From Actinomycetes bacterium (lineage in GTDB: Bacteria; Actinomycetota; Thermoleophilia; Gaiellales; F1-60-MAGs149): a DNA stretch of 64,000 nucleotides. The stretch spans positions 1 to 64,000 of the forward strand of contig JANYCN010000036.1 of assembly GCA_025360225.1 (NCBI GenBank). The letters run 5' to 3'. The position numbers were made by a program, and so were the translations under genes. The notes beneath the pieces are model-generated. The model worked only from the letters and a program-made list of their open reading frames with translations. It was not told where the DNA came from and searched no databases. Below are positions 1-7,880 of the stretch, piece by piece (position 1 is the first letter of the stretch; every line of letters starts with the position of its first letter).

Positions 1-1450
1 GGGGCTCCTGTCACAGATGTGGGCGAACGAGTGTTCTGTTGCGGCGATGCGGAGCGCCGCCCCGTCGAGCTGGCGGAGCATCGCCGCAGCGGCCCGGTAG
101 GGCCGCTCATGCGCGTCCCGGGAGGGCGGGGCAGAGGCCGCCGCAGGTGAGCATCGCGAGCGCGATCATCGCGTCGGCGCTGTGAAAGCCGTAGGCGCGG
201 CGTACGAGCAGCCGAAGCGTCGTGTTCGCGGCCTCGATCCTGGCGTTGGTGAGGCCGAGCCGGAGCGTCGCTTCGATCCCTTCCCGATGCGTGCGGATCG
301 TTTTCGCGAGCTACGTGAAGCTCGCGATCCGGCAGCGGCGGGCCCATGCGAGCCACCCGTCGAGCAGCCCGATCGCGTTGTCGGGCGTGTCGGCGTGGAA
401 GACGGCGCGCAGCGACTCCTTCAACAGGTACGCGCGGTACAGCCGCTTGTTCGTCTTCTGGAGGTTCGCGAGCTTCACCTGCTGGCGCTCGGTCAGGTTC
501 TCCGGGTTCTTCCAGACACAGAAGCGCGCGCCTTTCAGGAACCGCGCGCCCTGCTTGTCGCCGCCGCGGCGCAGGTCGTTCCAGATCTCGCGGCGCACGA
601 CATCGAGCGCGTCCGTCGCGAGCGCGACGACGTGGAACGGGTCGATACAGCGCGTCGCGTTCGGGCAGGACTCGTCGACCTGACGGGTGATCCAGGCCGC
701 CAGGTCACTGGTGACGGCCTCGATCCGCGAAGCCCGCTCGACACCGAGAAGGTCGAAGAATCGCCGGACGGTTTTCTTGTCGCGACCCTCCGACGCCCAC
801 ACCAGCCGGCCCGTGTCGTGATCAACGACGACGGTCAGATACCGTTGACCGACGCGGTAGGAGATCTCATCGATCCCGATCCGCCGCAACCCATCCAACC
901 GGTCAGGGCCGACACGTTCGCCATCAGCGACAACCCGCGTGATGATCGCGCCGACCGTCCGCCACCCGGTACGCATCAGTGTGCACGCCGCCGACTTCGA
1001 CGTCTGCGTCGCAAGCCACGCGACGGTACCGTCGAACGAACGCGTATGCCCCGCATCGTGCCGAGCCCACGGAACCGCGCCAACAACGACCCCGTGCTCC
1101 GCACAGCCGACACGAGACGCGTCCGCCTCGATGGAGCACCGCGTCACGCCCAGATCAAGCGATCGCCAACACCGCCGACCGGCCCCCTGATCGTACCCCG
1201 GCGAGCGCCTGCCGCAGACGCCGCAGCGCGACCGGCACCGCCCACGCGCCCGCGCATGCACGACAACGACCCCGTCCTCGACGGAGACGCCCTCGACGAC
1301 CCCTCCCTCGACACCACCGATCTGAGCGAATACGCTGCCAAAGCGCACGCCGCACCTGCCTTCCTAGAGAACCAGCTCCGACAAGCCGGAACACTAGGCC
1401 CAGAGCGGCGTGCGCACGACTACCGACCCACGGAAACGACAAGACCGCCG
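1..1450. mobile_element. ISL3-type insertion sequence, decayed
   Basis: The element is defined by the ISL3 transposase it carries on the minus strand. The first ~23 bases of the window and the reverse complement of roughly 1428-1450 share a spaced pattern (GG.G.TC.TGTC, six unmatched bases, GTGGG; about 14 of 23 positions). These look like imperfect terminal inverted repeats, as ISL3 elements have. The left end lies at the window edge, so any target duplication cannot be seen and the left boundary may lie outside. Confidence 0.5.
107..1348 (-). pseudogene. ISL3 family transposase, interrupted by an amber stop
   Basis: The reading frame encodes an ISL3-family DDE transposase. An N-terminal zinc-ribbon-like segment (CxxC plus a later Cys/His pair) is followed by the conserved run with WLATQTSKSA, the core RIGIDEISYRVGQRY around the first catalytic Asp, and CIDPFHVVALATDA around the second. 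The open frame starts with GTG at 1348 and stops at TAG (311-313). Translation continues in the same frame for 67 more codons to TGA at 107-109, giving a full length near 413 residues, normal for the family. The lost tail holds NARIEAANTTLR, which carries the catalytic Glu. A single AAG-to-TAG change would explain the stop. The truncated protein should be inactive. Confidence 0.9.
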
Positions 1451-1582
1451 TAATTTGGATATACTTCGGCCAGAGGTTATGAGAGGTGGGTCGGTCATGC
1501 TGCGGCGGTCGGGACGCGGGGGACGGGTGACCGGCTACCGCGATGCTGGGATGCCCGCGGGCCCAGTTGGCGCGGCGGTCGC

Positions 1583-2128
1583 ATGCGCCGCCGGGGGTGT
1601 CGTCTACGTTCGGGTGGGTCGGAAGTGATCCGTGCGGTCTGCGCCTACCGTGCCCAGGCGGTGCCTGAGGGAGTACTGTGTGGTATTCTTTGCGTTGAAG
1701 TCGCAGTAAGTAGTAGTGCCGGCGCTTTCCGAGCCGAGTATCTCGCGCTCGGCGCGCCGGCGGCTTTGTGGCTCGTTATTCACACGATTCGGGTCTTGCG
1801 AAAGATGGCATCCGGACATGTAGAGTCGGCGACGGACGCTATTGTGCCCGTACCTTGGTCGGCATTCATCGTCCGCACCGTTTTGTTGGCGGTAGCGATG
1901 CGCTTGGTGCTCGGCCCTTGGGTCTCTCTTACGCTCTTGTCGTCATTTTCGGTGGCAGGAATGGTATTCGCCGAGATAGTCTGTCGGCTCGAGAGCCACC
2001 GAGCCGTGACCGTCGTCGTGACGTCCCGAGGGTTGGGGTTCACAGCACCTCAGGTCGTGTTGCGCCGCCGAGACCGTGATCAGTCGGACGAACCGGGTCA
2101 AGCGCGGTCCGTCAAGACGAAACCATGA
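1583..2128 (+). CDS. Hypothetical membrane protein (doubtful)
   Basis: I do not recognise this protein. The open frame gives up to 181 residues; a GTG at 1625 is an alternative start. The middle holds two hydrophobic stretches (about residues 55-72 and 95-130), followed by a charged C-terminal tail. Codon use is unlike the rest of the window, with many A/T-ending codons (GTA, GTT, TTG, AGT), and no family motif is visible. It sits between the decayed IS and thiL, so it may be acquired DNA or a chance ORF. The other bases between 1450 and 2204 show no recognisable gene. Confidence 0.3.
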   Translation: MRRRGCRLRSGGSEVIRAVCAYRAQAVPEGVLCGILCVEVAVSSSAGAFRAEYLALGAPAALWLVIHTIRVLRKMASGHVESATDAIVPVPWSAFIVRTVLLAVAMRLVLGPWVSLTLLSSFSVAGMVFAEIVCRLESHRAVTVVVTSRGLGFTAPQVVLRRRDRDQSDEPGQARSVKTKP

Positions 2129-2204
2129 CGTCGACGGGTCGCTAGCGCCGGTCGAGCGGCCGGCGCGGTGGCGGTGGGGAGTGGCCGCGGACACGCACAG
2201 GGTC

Positions 2205-2210
2205 TAGTGT
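2205..2210 (+). promoter_or_regulatory. -10 element of thiL (leaderless type)
   Basis: TAGTGT ends 6 bases before the GTG start at 2217. This matches the TAnnnT-to-start spacing seen repeatedly in the window. Transcription would begin at or next to the start codon. Confidence 0.5.
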
Positions 2211-2216
2211 GCCCTG

Positions 2217-3131
2217 GTGGGAGAGTTCGAGCTGATTGGGCGTCTCGCGGCTCGCGTCGCGGCCGGCGCGGGCGTCGCGGTGGGCATCGGTGACGACGCC
2301 GCGGTGTTCGCTGACGGGCTCGTCGCGTCGACCGACCTGCTCGTCGAGGGCGTGCACTTCCGCCGGACGACGGCAGCGCTGGCGGACATCGGTTGGAAAG
2401 CGCTCGCGGTCAACCTGTCCGATCTCGCCGCGATGGGTGCGACGCCGCGCGGTGCGCTCGTCGGCCTGACCGTCGGACCGGGATGGTCGAACGATGACCT
2501 CGTCACCGTCTACGAGGGCGTCGGGGCGTGTGCGGAAGCGTTTCGTTGTCCGATCGTCGGCGGCGACGTCTCCCGGGGCCCGAGCCTAGCGCTCGCCGTG
2601 ACCGTTCTCGGGCACGCGGCAGCACCGGCGCCGGTGCTGCGCTCCGGCGCGCGCCCGGGCGACGTGCTCGTGGTGTCCGGAGCACTTGGCGGGTCGGAGG
2701 CGGGTCGGCACCTGCTCGAGCGTGATGGCGCGACGGCGGACGTGGCGCTCGCGCTGCGCCATCGCCGGCCGGTGCCACGGTTCGACGTGGCGGCGACGCT
2801 GGTCGGGCGTGCCTCGGCGATGCTCGACGTGTCCGACGGTGTCGCCTCCGACGCTCGCCGGCTCGCCGAGGCGTCCGGTGTCCGCGTCGTCGTCGACCTC
2901 GACGCGCTGCCCCTGCAGGCGGGCGTCGCCGACCTCGCCCGCTCGCTCGGTCGCCAGCCGGGCGCTTTCGCTGCTGTTGGCGGCGAGGACTACGAGCTGC
3001 TCGCGACGGTGCCGGCGGGTACCGTGCCGAGCGGGATGACGGCGATCGGGTGGATCGAGGGAGGCGCGGGCGTGACGTTCCTCGGCGACGGTGCAGCGGG
3101 CGGGCTCTCGGGCTGGGATCACCTCGCGTGA
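2217..3131 (+). CDS. thiL: Thiamine-monophosphate kinase
   Basis: ThiL phosphorylates thiamine monophosphate with ATP to thiamine diphosphate, the last step of cofactor synthesis, in the cytosol. The 304-residue protein has the family's order of motifs: GEFELIGRL at the N-terminus, the Mg/ATP loop GIGDDAAVF (about residues 23-31), STDLLVEGVHF (about 39-49), GGDVSRGP (about 114-121), MLDVSDG (about 202-208) and GGEDYELL (about 255-262). Start choice: GTG at 2217 gives the usual N-terminus and lies 6 bases after a TAnnnT hexamer. The stop overlaps the next gene's GTG, so thiL and the permease are probably translated together. Confidence 0.95.
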   Translation: MGEFELIGRLAARVAAGAGVAVGIGDDAAVFADGLVASTDLLVEGVHFRRTTAALADIGWKALAVNLSDLAAMGATPRGALVGLTVGPGWSNDDLVTVYEGVGACAEAFRCPIVGGDVSRGPSLALAVTVLGHAAAPAPVLRSGARPGDVLVVSGALGGSEAGRHLLERDGATADVALALRHRRPVPRFDVAATLVGRASAMLDVSDGVASDARRLAEASGVRVVVDLDALPLQAGVADLARSLGRQPGAFAAVGGEDYELLATVPAGTVPSGMTAIGWIEGGAGVTFLGDGAAGGLSGWDHLA

Positions 3132-4384
3132 TCGAGCTCGGCCCGACGGACGGCATCGACGCCGTCCCCGACGTCAGGCGCACGCTCGGGCTGCTCGACC
3201 AGGGCACGTTGTGGGCGAACATGGGCGTCAGCCTCGTCGGCGTCGTCACCGCCGCGAGCCTGATCCCCGCGCTCGGCTTCTGGGAGGCGGGTGCTATCAT
3301 CCTCATCGGCGGCGTGCTGGGCGCGACGCTTCTCGCCCTCTCCGCGCGGCTTGGTGCCGAGACCGGGCGACCGGGAATGGCGATCCTCCGGCGCTCGCTC
3401 GGAGACCGCGGCGCGGCGCTGCCGAGCCTGCTGAACGTCGCGCAGCTCGTCGGCTGGAGCGCCGTCGAGACGTGGACGGTCGCCTCCACCGCTCAGGCGC
3501 TCGTCGGCCGCGGCCCGGCGCTCCCGTACTACCTCGTCGCGGGTGCCGCCGGCGTGGCGCTGGCGGTCGTCGGGCCGCTCGGCGTCGTGCGGCGCGTGCT
3601 CCGTCGCGTGATGACGCCGCTCCTCCTGCTGTCTCTCGCCTACCTCCTCGTCCGCCTCGGCGCGAACGCGCACCCCGCGGCGAGCGGCTCCGGGTCGCTT
3701 TCCCGCCTTGCTGCGCTCGACCTCGTGATCGCCTACAACGCCTCCTGGCTGCCGCTCGCGCCCGACTACACCCGGTACACACGCCGCCCGCGCGACGCTG
3801 CTGTTGGCGCCGGTGTCGGGTACCTCCTCGGCACGCTCCTCGTGTTCGCCGTCGGCCTGCTCGCCGCCGCTGCGGGCGCCGTTGATCCGAACGCACCGCT
3901 CGCGAGCGTCACGCCGTTCGCGTTCGGCACGCTCGCCGCCTGGATCCTCGTCACCGACGAGAGCGAGAAGACGTTCGCGAACATCTACTCGACCGCCGTC
4001 TCAGCCCAGAACCTCCTGCCGCGTCTGCCGCAACGCTTGACGGTCGTCGCCGTCGGCGTCGTCGCAACGGCGATCGCCTACCAGCTCGACGTGCCGTCGC
4101 TCTTCCAGTTCCTGTTCCTGCTCGGCGCGTTCTTCCTGCCGCTGTTCGGCGCGGTGCTCGCTGATCGGCTGATGAGCGCGGACCCGCTCGCGACGCTCAT
4201 CGCCTGGGCGGTCGGGTTTCTGGTCTACGAGTGGATCCAACCGACGACGGTGCGAGCGCTCCAGCCACTCGTGCCGGCGGCGCTTGGCGACGGCACCATC
4301 GGAGCGTCCCTGCCGGCGTTCGCGGCGGCGTTCGTCGTGCGTCTCGCGTTCGGCCTCGCCCGCCGTCAGCGTTGCGGGATCTGA
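3128..4384 (+). CDS. NCS1-family permease, probable hydroxymethylpyrimidine transporter (CytX-like)
   Basis: This 418-residue integral membrane protein of the NCS1 (cytosine/purine/thiamine-precursor) family has about twelve hydrophobic segments. The first follows LWANMGVSLVGVV near residue 30. Recognisable landmarks are AYNASWLPLAPDYTRYTRRP (about 208-227) and the charged DESEKTFANIYS (about 276-287). The GTG start overlaps the thiL stop (GTGA). From that coupling I infer that it imports a thiamine precursor such as hydroxymethylpyrimidine rather than cytosine; substrate cannot be read from sequence alone. No TPP riboswitch is visible upstream of thiL. The 3' end overlaps the convergent glycosyltransferase gene by 19 bp. 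Confidence 0.8.
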   Translation: MIELGPTDGIDAVPDVRRTLGLLDQGTLWANMGVSLVGVVTAASLIPALGFWEAGAIILIGGVLGATLLALSARLGAETGRPGMAILRRSLGDRGAALPSLLNVAQLVGWSAVETWTVASTAQALVGRGPALPYYLVAGAAGVALAVVGPLGVVRRVLRRVMTPLLLLSLAYLLVRLGANAHPAASGSGSLSRLAALDLVIAYNASWLPLAPDYTRYTRRPRDAAVGAGVGYLLGTLLVFAVGLLAAAAGAVDPNAPLASVTPFAFGTLAAWILVTDESEKTFANIYSTAVSAQNLLPRLPQRLTVVAVGVVATAIAYQLDVPSLFQFLFLLGAFFLPLFGAVLADRLMSADPLATLIAWAVGFLVYEWIQPTTVRALQPLVPAALGDGTIGASLPAFAAAFVVRLAFGLARRQRCGI

Positions 4385-5115
4385 CCGCGCCACGCGCGGA
4401 CGCGCAGCTGCGGAACGCGCCAAGCCGCCTCGAGCACGATCCGACGCGACATCTTCGAGCCGCCGGCGATGCGGTCTGCGAACGTGATCGGGACCTCGGT
4501 GATCCGGAAGCCGAGCCGCGCGACGCGGAACGTCATCTCGATCTGGAACGCGTACCCCTCCGCCGTCACGCCTGCAAGGTCGATCGCCTCGAGCACCTCG
4601 CGGCGGAAGCACTTGAAGCCACCGGTCAGGTCGCGGACGCGGAGGTACAGCACCAGCCGTGCGTAGGTGCAGCCGCCGGCGGAGATGATGCGCCGCACGA
4701 GGCCCCAGTTGCGCACCCCACCACCCGGGCAGTACCGCGATCCGAGCGCGACATCAGCGCCACCACTGCGCAGCGCGTCGCGCAACGCGGTGATCCGCTC
4801 CGGGTCGTGGCTGAAGTCGCAGTCCATCTCCAACACCTGGGCGTAGTCCCGTTCGAGCGCCCAGGCAAACCCGGCGAGGTACGCCTTTCCAAGCCCTTCC
4901 TTGCCGGCGCGGTGCAGCACGTTCAGCCATGGCCGGGTCGCTGCGAGCTCGTCCGCGATCGCGCCGGTGCCATCAGGGCTGTTGTCGTCGATCACGAGGA
5001 CGTCGAGATCGGGCTCGCGCTGGCGCACGGCCTCGAGCGCCGCCACCATGTTCGCCAGGTTCTCCCGCTCGTTGTAGGTCGGTAGACACACAACGGCGCC
5101 GCTCCGCGTGCCCAT
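4366..5115 (-). CDS. Polyprenol monophosphomannose synthase-like glycosyltransferase (GT2)
   Basis: This GT-A fold enzyme, about 249 residues, should transfer a sugar (mannose in the Ppm1/DPM1 group) from a nucleotide sugar to polyprenyl phosphate at the membrane. The sequence shows LPTYNERENL at the N-terminus, VIDDNSPDGTG, the metal-binding DCDFSHDP, GSRYCPGGG, LTGGFKCFRREVLEAID and EGYAFQIEM, the order typical of dolichol-phosphate-mannose synthases. There is no C-terminal membrane extension. ATG at 5115 begins just before the fold; an in-frame ATG at 5127 is equally open. It diverges from polX with almost no intergenic space. Confidence 0.85.
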   Translation of the reverse strand: MGTRSGAVVCLPTYNERENLANMVAALEAVRQREPDLDVLVIDDNSPDGTGAIADELAATRPWLNVLHRAGKEGLGKAYLAGFAWALERDYAQVLEMDCDFSHDPERITALRDALRSGGADVALGSRYCPGGGVRNWGLVRRIISAGGCTYARLVLYLRVRDLTGGFKCFRREVLEAIDLAGVTAEGYAFQIEMTFRVARLGFRITEVPITFADRIAGGSKMSRRIVLEAAWRVPQLRVRAWRGQIPQR

Positions 5116-5121
5116 GCGGGC

Positions 5122-5127
5122 TATCAT
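5122..5127 (+). promoter_or_regulatory. -10 element of polX (leaderless type)
   Basis: TATCAT ends 5 bases before the ATG at 5133. It lies inside or at the edge of the divergent glycosyltransferase start. Confidence 0.45.
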
Positions 5128-5132
5128 CGCCG

Positions 5133-6875
5133 ATGGTGGCGCTCCGCAACGCAGAGGTCGCAGACCTCGTCGATCGGCTCGGCGACCTGTACGAGCTGGA
5201 TGGCGCCGTGATCTACCGCGTCCTCGCCTACCGGAAGGCCTCGGCGCGGCTGCGTCAGACCGGGGAGTCCGTCGAGCGGCTTTCGTCGGAAGGTCGGCTG
5301 ACCGAGCTCGCCGACGTCGGCGAGACGATCGCCGCGAAGATCGAGGAGCTACGGACGACCGGCACGATCGCGGCCCTCGAGCGGCTCGAGGGCCGCTTCC
5401 CGCCCGGGCTGGTCGAGGTCATGCACCTGCCGGGCCTCGGCGCGAAGACGACGCGCAAGCTGTTCGACCAGCTCGGCGTTACCTCGGTCGCCGACCTGCG
5501 CAGCGCCTGCGAGGACGGGCGCGTCCGCGATGTTCCAGGCCTTGGCCTGAAGGCGGAGGAGAAGATCCTCGCGGCGATCGCAGCCGGCGGCGGGCCGAGG
5601 AAGGGAGCGATCCTGCTCGATCGCGCTCTCGAACGTGCCGGCGAGCTGCTCGCGGGCGTGCGTGAGCACCCGGCTTGCCTGGCAGCGTCGGAGGCAGGCT
5701 CGCTCCGTCGTCGCCGTGAGACGGTTGGCGACATCGACCTGATCGCCGCGAGCGAGGACCCTCCTGCGCTTCTCGTCGCCTTCTGCGCGCTCCCCGGGGT
5801 CGCAGAGGTGACGGCGCAGGGCGAGACGAAGGCCTCGATCGTCACCCATGACGGCATCCAGGTCGACCTCCGCGTCGTACCGCAGGCCAGCTACGGCAAC
5901 CTCCTGCAGCACTTCACCGGCTCGAAGGGCCACAACGTGCGGATGCGTGAGGAGGCGGTTGCTCGCGGCCTATCGATCTCGGAGTGGGGGATCGAGGTCG
6001 CCGAGACCGGGCAGACGTTCCGCGCGACCGACGAGGACGCCGTCTACCGGTTCCTCGGCTACCAGCCAGTTCCGCCGGAGCTGCGCGAGGACGGCGGCGA
6101 GCTCGACGCGGCGCGCAACGGCATCCTGCCGACGCTCGTCGAACAGCGCGCGATGCGGGGCGACCTGCACGCGCACACGACGGCCTCGGACGGGACCGCG
6201 TCGATCGAGGAGATGGCCGCAGCGGCGATCGATCGCGGCTACGCGTACCTCGCGATCACCGACCACTCCGCCGGAGTCGGCATGGGCATCGGGCTCGAGG
6301 CCGACCGCATGCGCGCGCATGCCGAACGCGTCCGTGAGGTCGCCGCGATCGTCGCCCCCGCCGGCTTCACGCTCCTCGCAGGCGCCGAGGTCGACATCAT
6401 GGCTGACGCCTCGCTGTACTACGACGACGACCTGCTGGCGAGCCTCGACTGGGTCGTCGCGGCGGTCCACGTTGCACAGCGTCAGAGCCGCGAGCAGCTC
6501 ACCGCCCGGCTCGTCGCTGCCGCGTCGAACCCGCACGTCGACGTGATCGGGCACCCGTCGGGACGCAAGCTCGGAGAACGCGACGCGTACGACTACGATC
6601 TCGAGGCGGTGATCGCGGCCTGTGTCGAGCACGGCACGTTTCTCGAGATCAACGCCAACCCGCGTCGGCTCGACCTCGCCCCGCCGCAGGTCCGGCTCGC
6701 GATCGGCGCCGGCGTCGGGATCGTGATCTCGACGGACGCGCATCGCACCGACACGATGTCGTTCATGCAGTACGGCGTTGCGACCGCGCGGCGTGGTTGG
6801 GCGACCGCCGAGCAGATCGTCAACACCCGGCCTTGGACAGAGGTCGTGGCGATGCGAGAGCGACGACCCGCGTGA
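5133..6875 (+). CDS. polX: Family X DNA polymerase / 3'-5' exonuclease PolX
   Basis: This 580-residue protein fills short gaps in DNA repair and carries a metal-dependent PHP nuclease. The N-terminal third has helix-hairpin-helix repeats (LPGLGAKTTRKLF, VPGLGLKAEEKIL). The nucleotidyltransferase centre is GSLRRRRETVGDIDLI (about residues 190-205), with the third Asp in IQVDLRV. The C-terminal PHP domain starts at DLHAHTTASDG (about 341-351), followed by ITDHS, EVDIM, GHPSGR and STDAHR, which keep the expected His/Asp ligands. Length and domain order match bacterial PolX. ATG 5133 is chosen because it starts at LRNAEVADL; longer frames extend into the divergent gene. Its stop overlaps the next gene's GTG. 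Confidence 0.92.
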   Translation: MVALRNAEVADLVDRLGDLYELDGAVIYRVLAYRKASARLRQTGESVERLSSEGRLTELADVGETIAAKIEELRTTGTIAALERLEGRFPPGLVEVMHLPGLGAKTTRKLFDQLGVTSVADLRSACEDGRVRDVPGLGLKAEEKILAAIAAGGGPRKGAILLDRALERAGELLAGVREHPACLAASEAGSLRRRRETVGDIDLIAASEDPPALLVAFCALPGVAEVTAQGETKASIVTHDGIQVDLRVVPQASYGNLLQHFTGSKGHNVRMREEAVARGLSISEWGIEVAETGQTFRATDEDAVYRFLGYQPVPPELREDGGELDAARNGILPTLVEQRAMRGDLHAHTTASDGTASIEEMAAAAIDRGYAYLAITDHSAGVGMGIGLEADRMRAHAERVREVAAIVAPAGFTLLAGAEVDIMADASLYYDDDLLASLDWVVAAVHVAQRQSREQLTARLVAAASNPHVDVIGHPSGRKLGERDAYDYDLEAVIAACVEHGTFLEINANPRRLDLAPPQVRLAIGAGVGIVISTDAHRTDTMSFMQYGVATARRGWATAEQIVNTRPWTEVVAMRERRPA

Positions 6876-7879
6876 CCGGGCGGAGAAAGCGCGCGACGAT
6901 CCGCGAGCTCGCGGCCTACACCGGCCTCTCAGCCTCCGCCGTGAGCTACGCGTTACGGGGCATCCACGTGTCGGCGGAGACGGTCGAGCGTGTCCGCCGT
7001 GCTGCTGAGGAGATCGGCTACGAGGCTGATCCGATCGCTCGCGCGTTGCGTGGCGGCGCCACCGGGATGGTCGGCCTGATCGTTGGTAGCCTCGCCGACT
7101 TCTGGAACCAGGAGCTCGTGCGGGCGGTGATGCGCGAGCTGCGTGCGCGCGGGCTGCACGCGTTGGTAGCTGACGCGGACGGCGAGCCCGGTCGCGAGCT
7201 CGAGCTCGCACGGCGCCTGGTTGACCACCGCGTTGACGGGCTGATCGCCTCGCCTGTCGGGCCTCCCGGCGACGACTGGGGCGCGATCGCCGGTTCGGTG
7301 CCGATGGTCACGATCGGCGATGCGCTGGCTGGTGTGCCGACGGCCGGCGAGGTCGTGTTCGATACGGACAGTGGCGTTACCGCAACGCTCGGGCACCTGC
7401 ACACGCTCGGCCATCGCCGTGTCGCGGTGCTCTCGTGGGCGTTGGAGACGTCGCCGGGCCGGCGCGCGGAGGTCGCCGTCCGCCGCCACGCCGAGGCGAT
7501 CGGCATGGAGGTGATGCTCGTGCCTTGCGCGTACTCGCTGAACGGCTCCCGACCGCTCGCGCTCGACCTGCTCGCCAGCGCCGACCGTCCGTCAGCGGTC
7601 TTCTGTCTCTCCGACTCGATCGCCTACGGCGTGTACCACGCCTGCGCGGAGCTTGGGCTAGCGATCCCGGCCGACGTCTCCGTCGTCGGGTTTGACGACC
7701 ACCCGATCTCGCGCTTGCTGCAGCCGTCTCTGACGTCCACGGCATGGGACGTCGAGGCGGTCGCACGGGCGGCGACCGGGTTCCTCGGCGACGCGCTTGC
7801 CGGGAACGCGGCGCGCCAGCGGATGGTCGTCGTCCCGACGCTGCTGGCCCGCGCGTCGACGGCCGCCCCGGGGGTCTGA
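6872..7879 (+). CDS. LacI family transcriptional regulator
   Basis: This DNA-binding repressor type has 335 residues. The N-terminal LacI helix-turn-helix is TIRELAAYTGLSASAVSYALRG, followed by the hinge-helix region VRRAAEEIGYEADPIARALRGG. A periplasmic-binding-protein-like ligand domain fills the rest (GLIVGSLADFWNQELVRAV, DGLIASPVGPP, AVFCLSDSIAYGV, VSVVGFDDHPIS). The effector is unknown. The GTG start overlaps the polX stop, and the gene runs into a LytS-type kinase after one base. No substrate-specific operon follows, so the targets are probably elsewhere. Confidence 0.9.
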   Translation: MTGRRKRATIRELAAYTGLSASAVSYALRGIHVSAETVERVRRAAEEIGYEADPIARALRGGATGMVGLIVGSLADFWNQELVRAVMRELRARGLHALVADADGEPGRELELARRLVDHRVDGLIASPVGPPGDDWGAIAGSVPMVTIGDALAGVPTAGEVVFDTDSGVTATLGHLHTLGHRRVAVLSWALETSPGRRAEVAVRRHAEAIGMEVMLVPCAYSLNGSRPLALDLLASADRPSAVFCLSDSIAYGVYHACAELGLAIPADVSVVGFDDHPISRLLQPSLTSTAWDVEAVARAATGFLGDALAGNAARQRMVVVPTLLARASTAAPGV

Positions 7880-7880
7880 C

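Noticed and set aside
2129-2216. TPP riboswitch upstream of thiL
   Set aside because: No CTGAGA-type THI-box or matching stems are seen in the 88 bases available.
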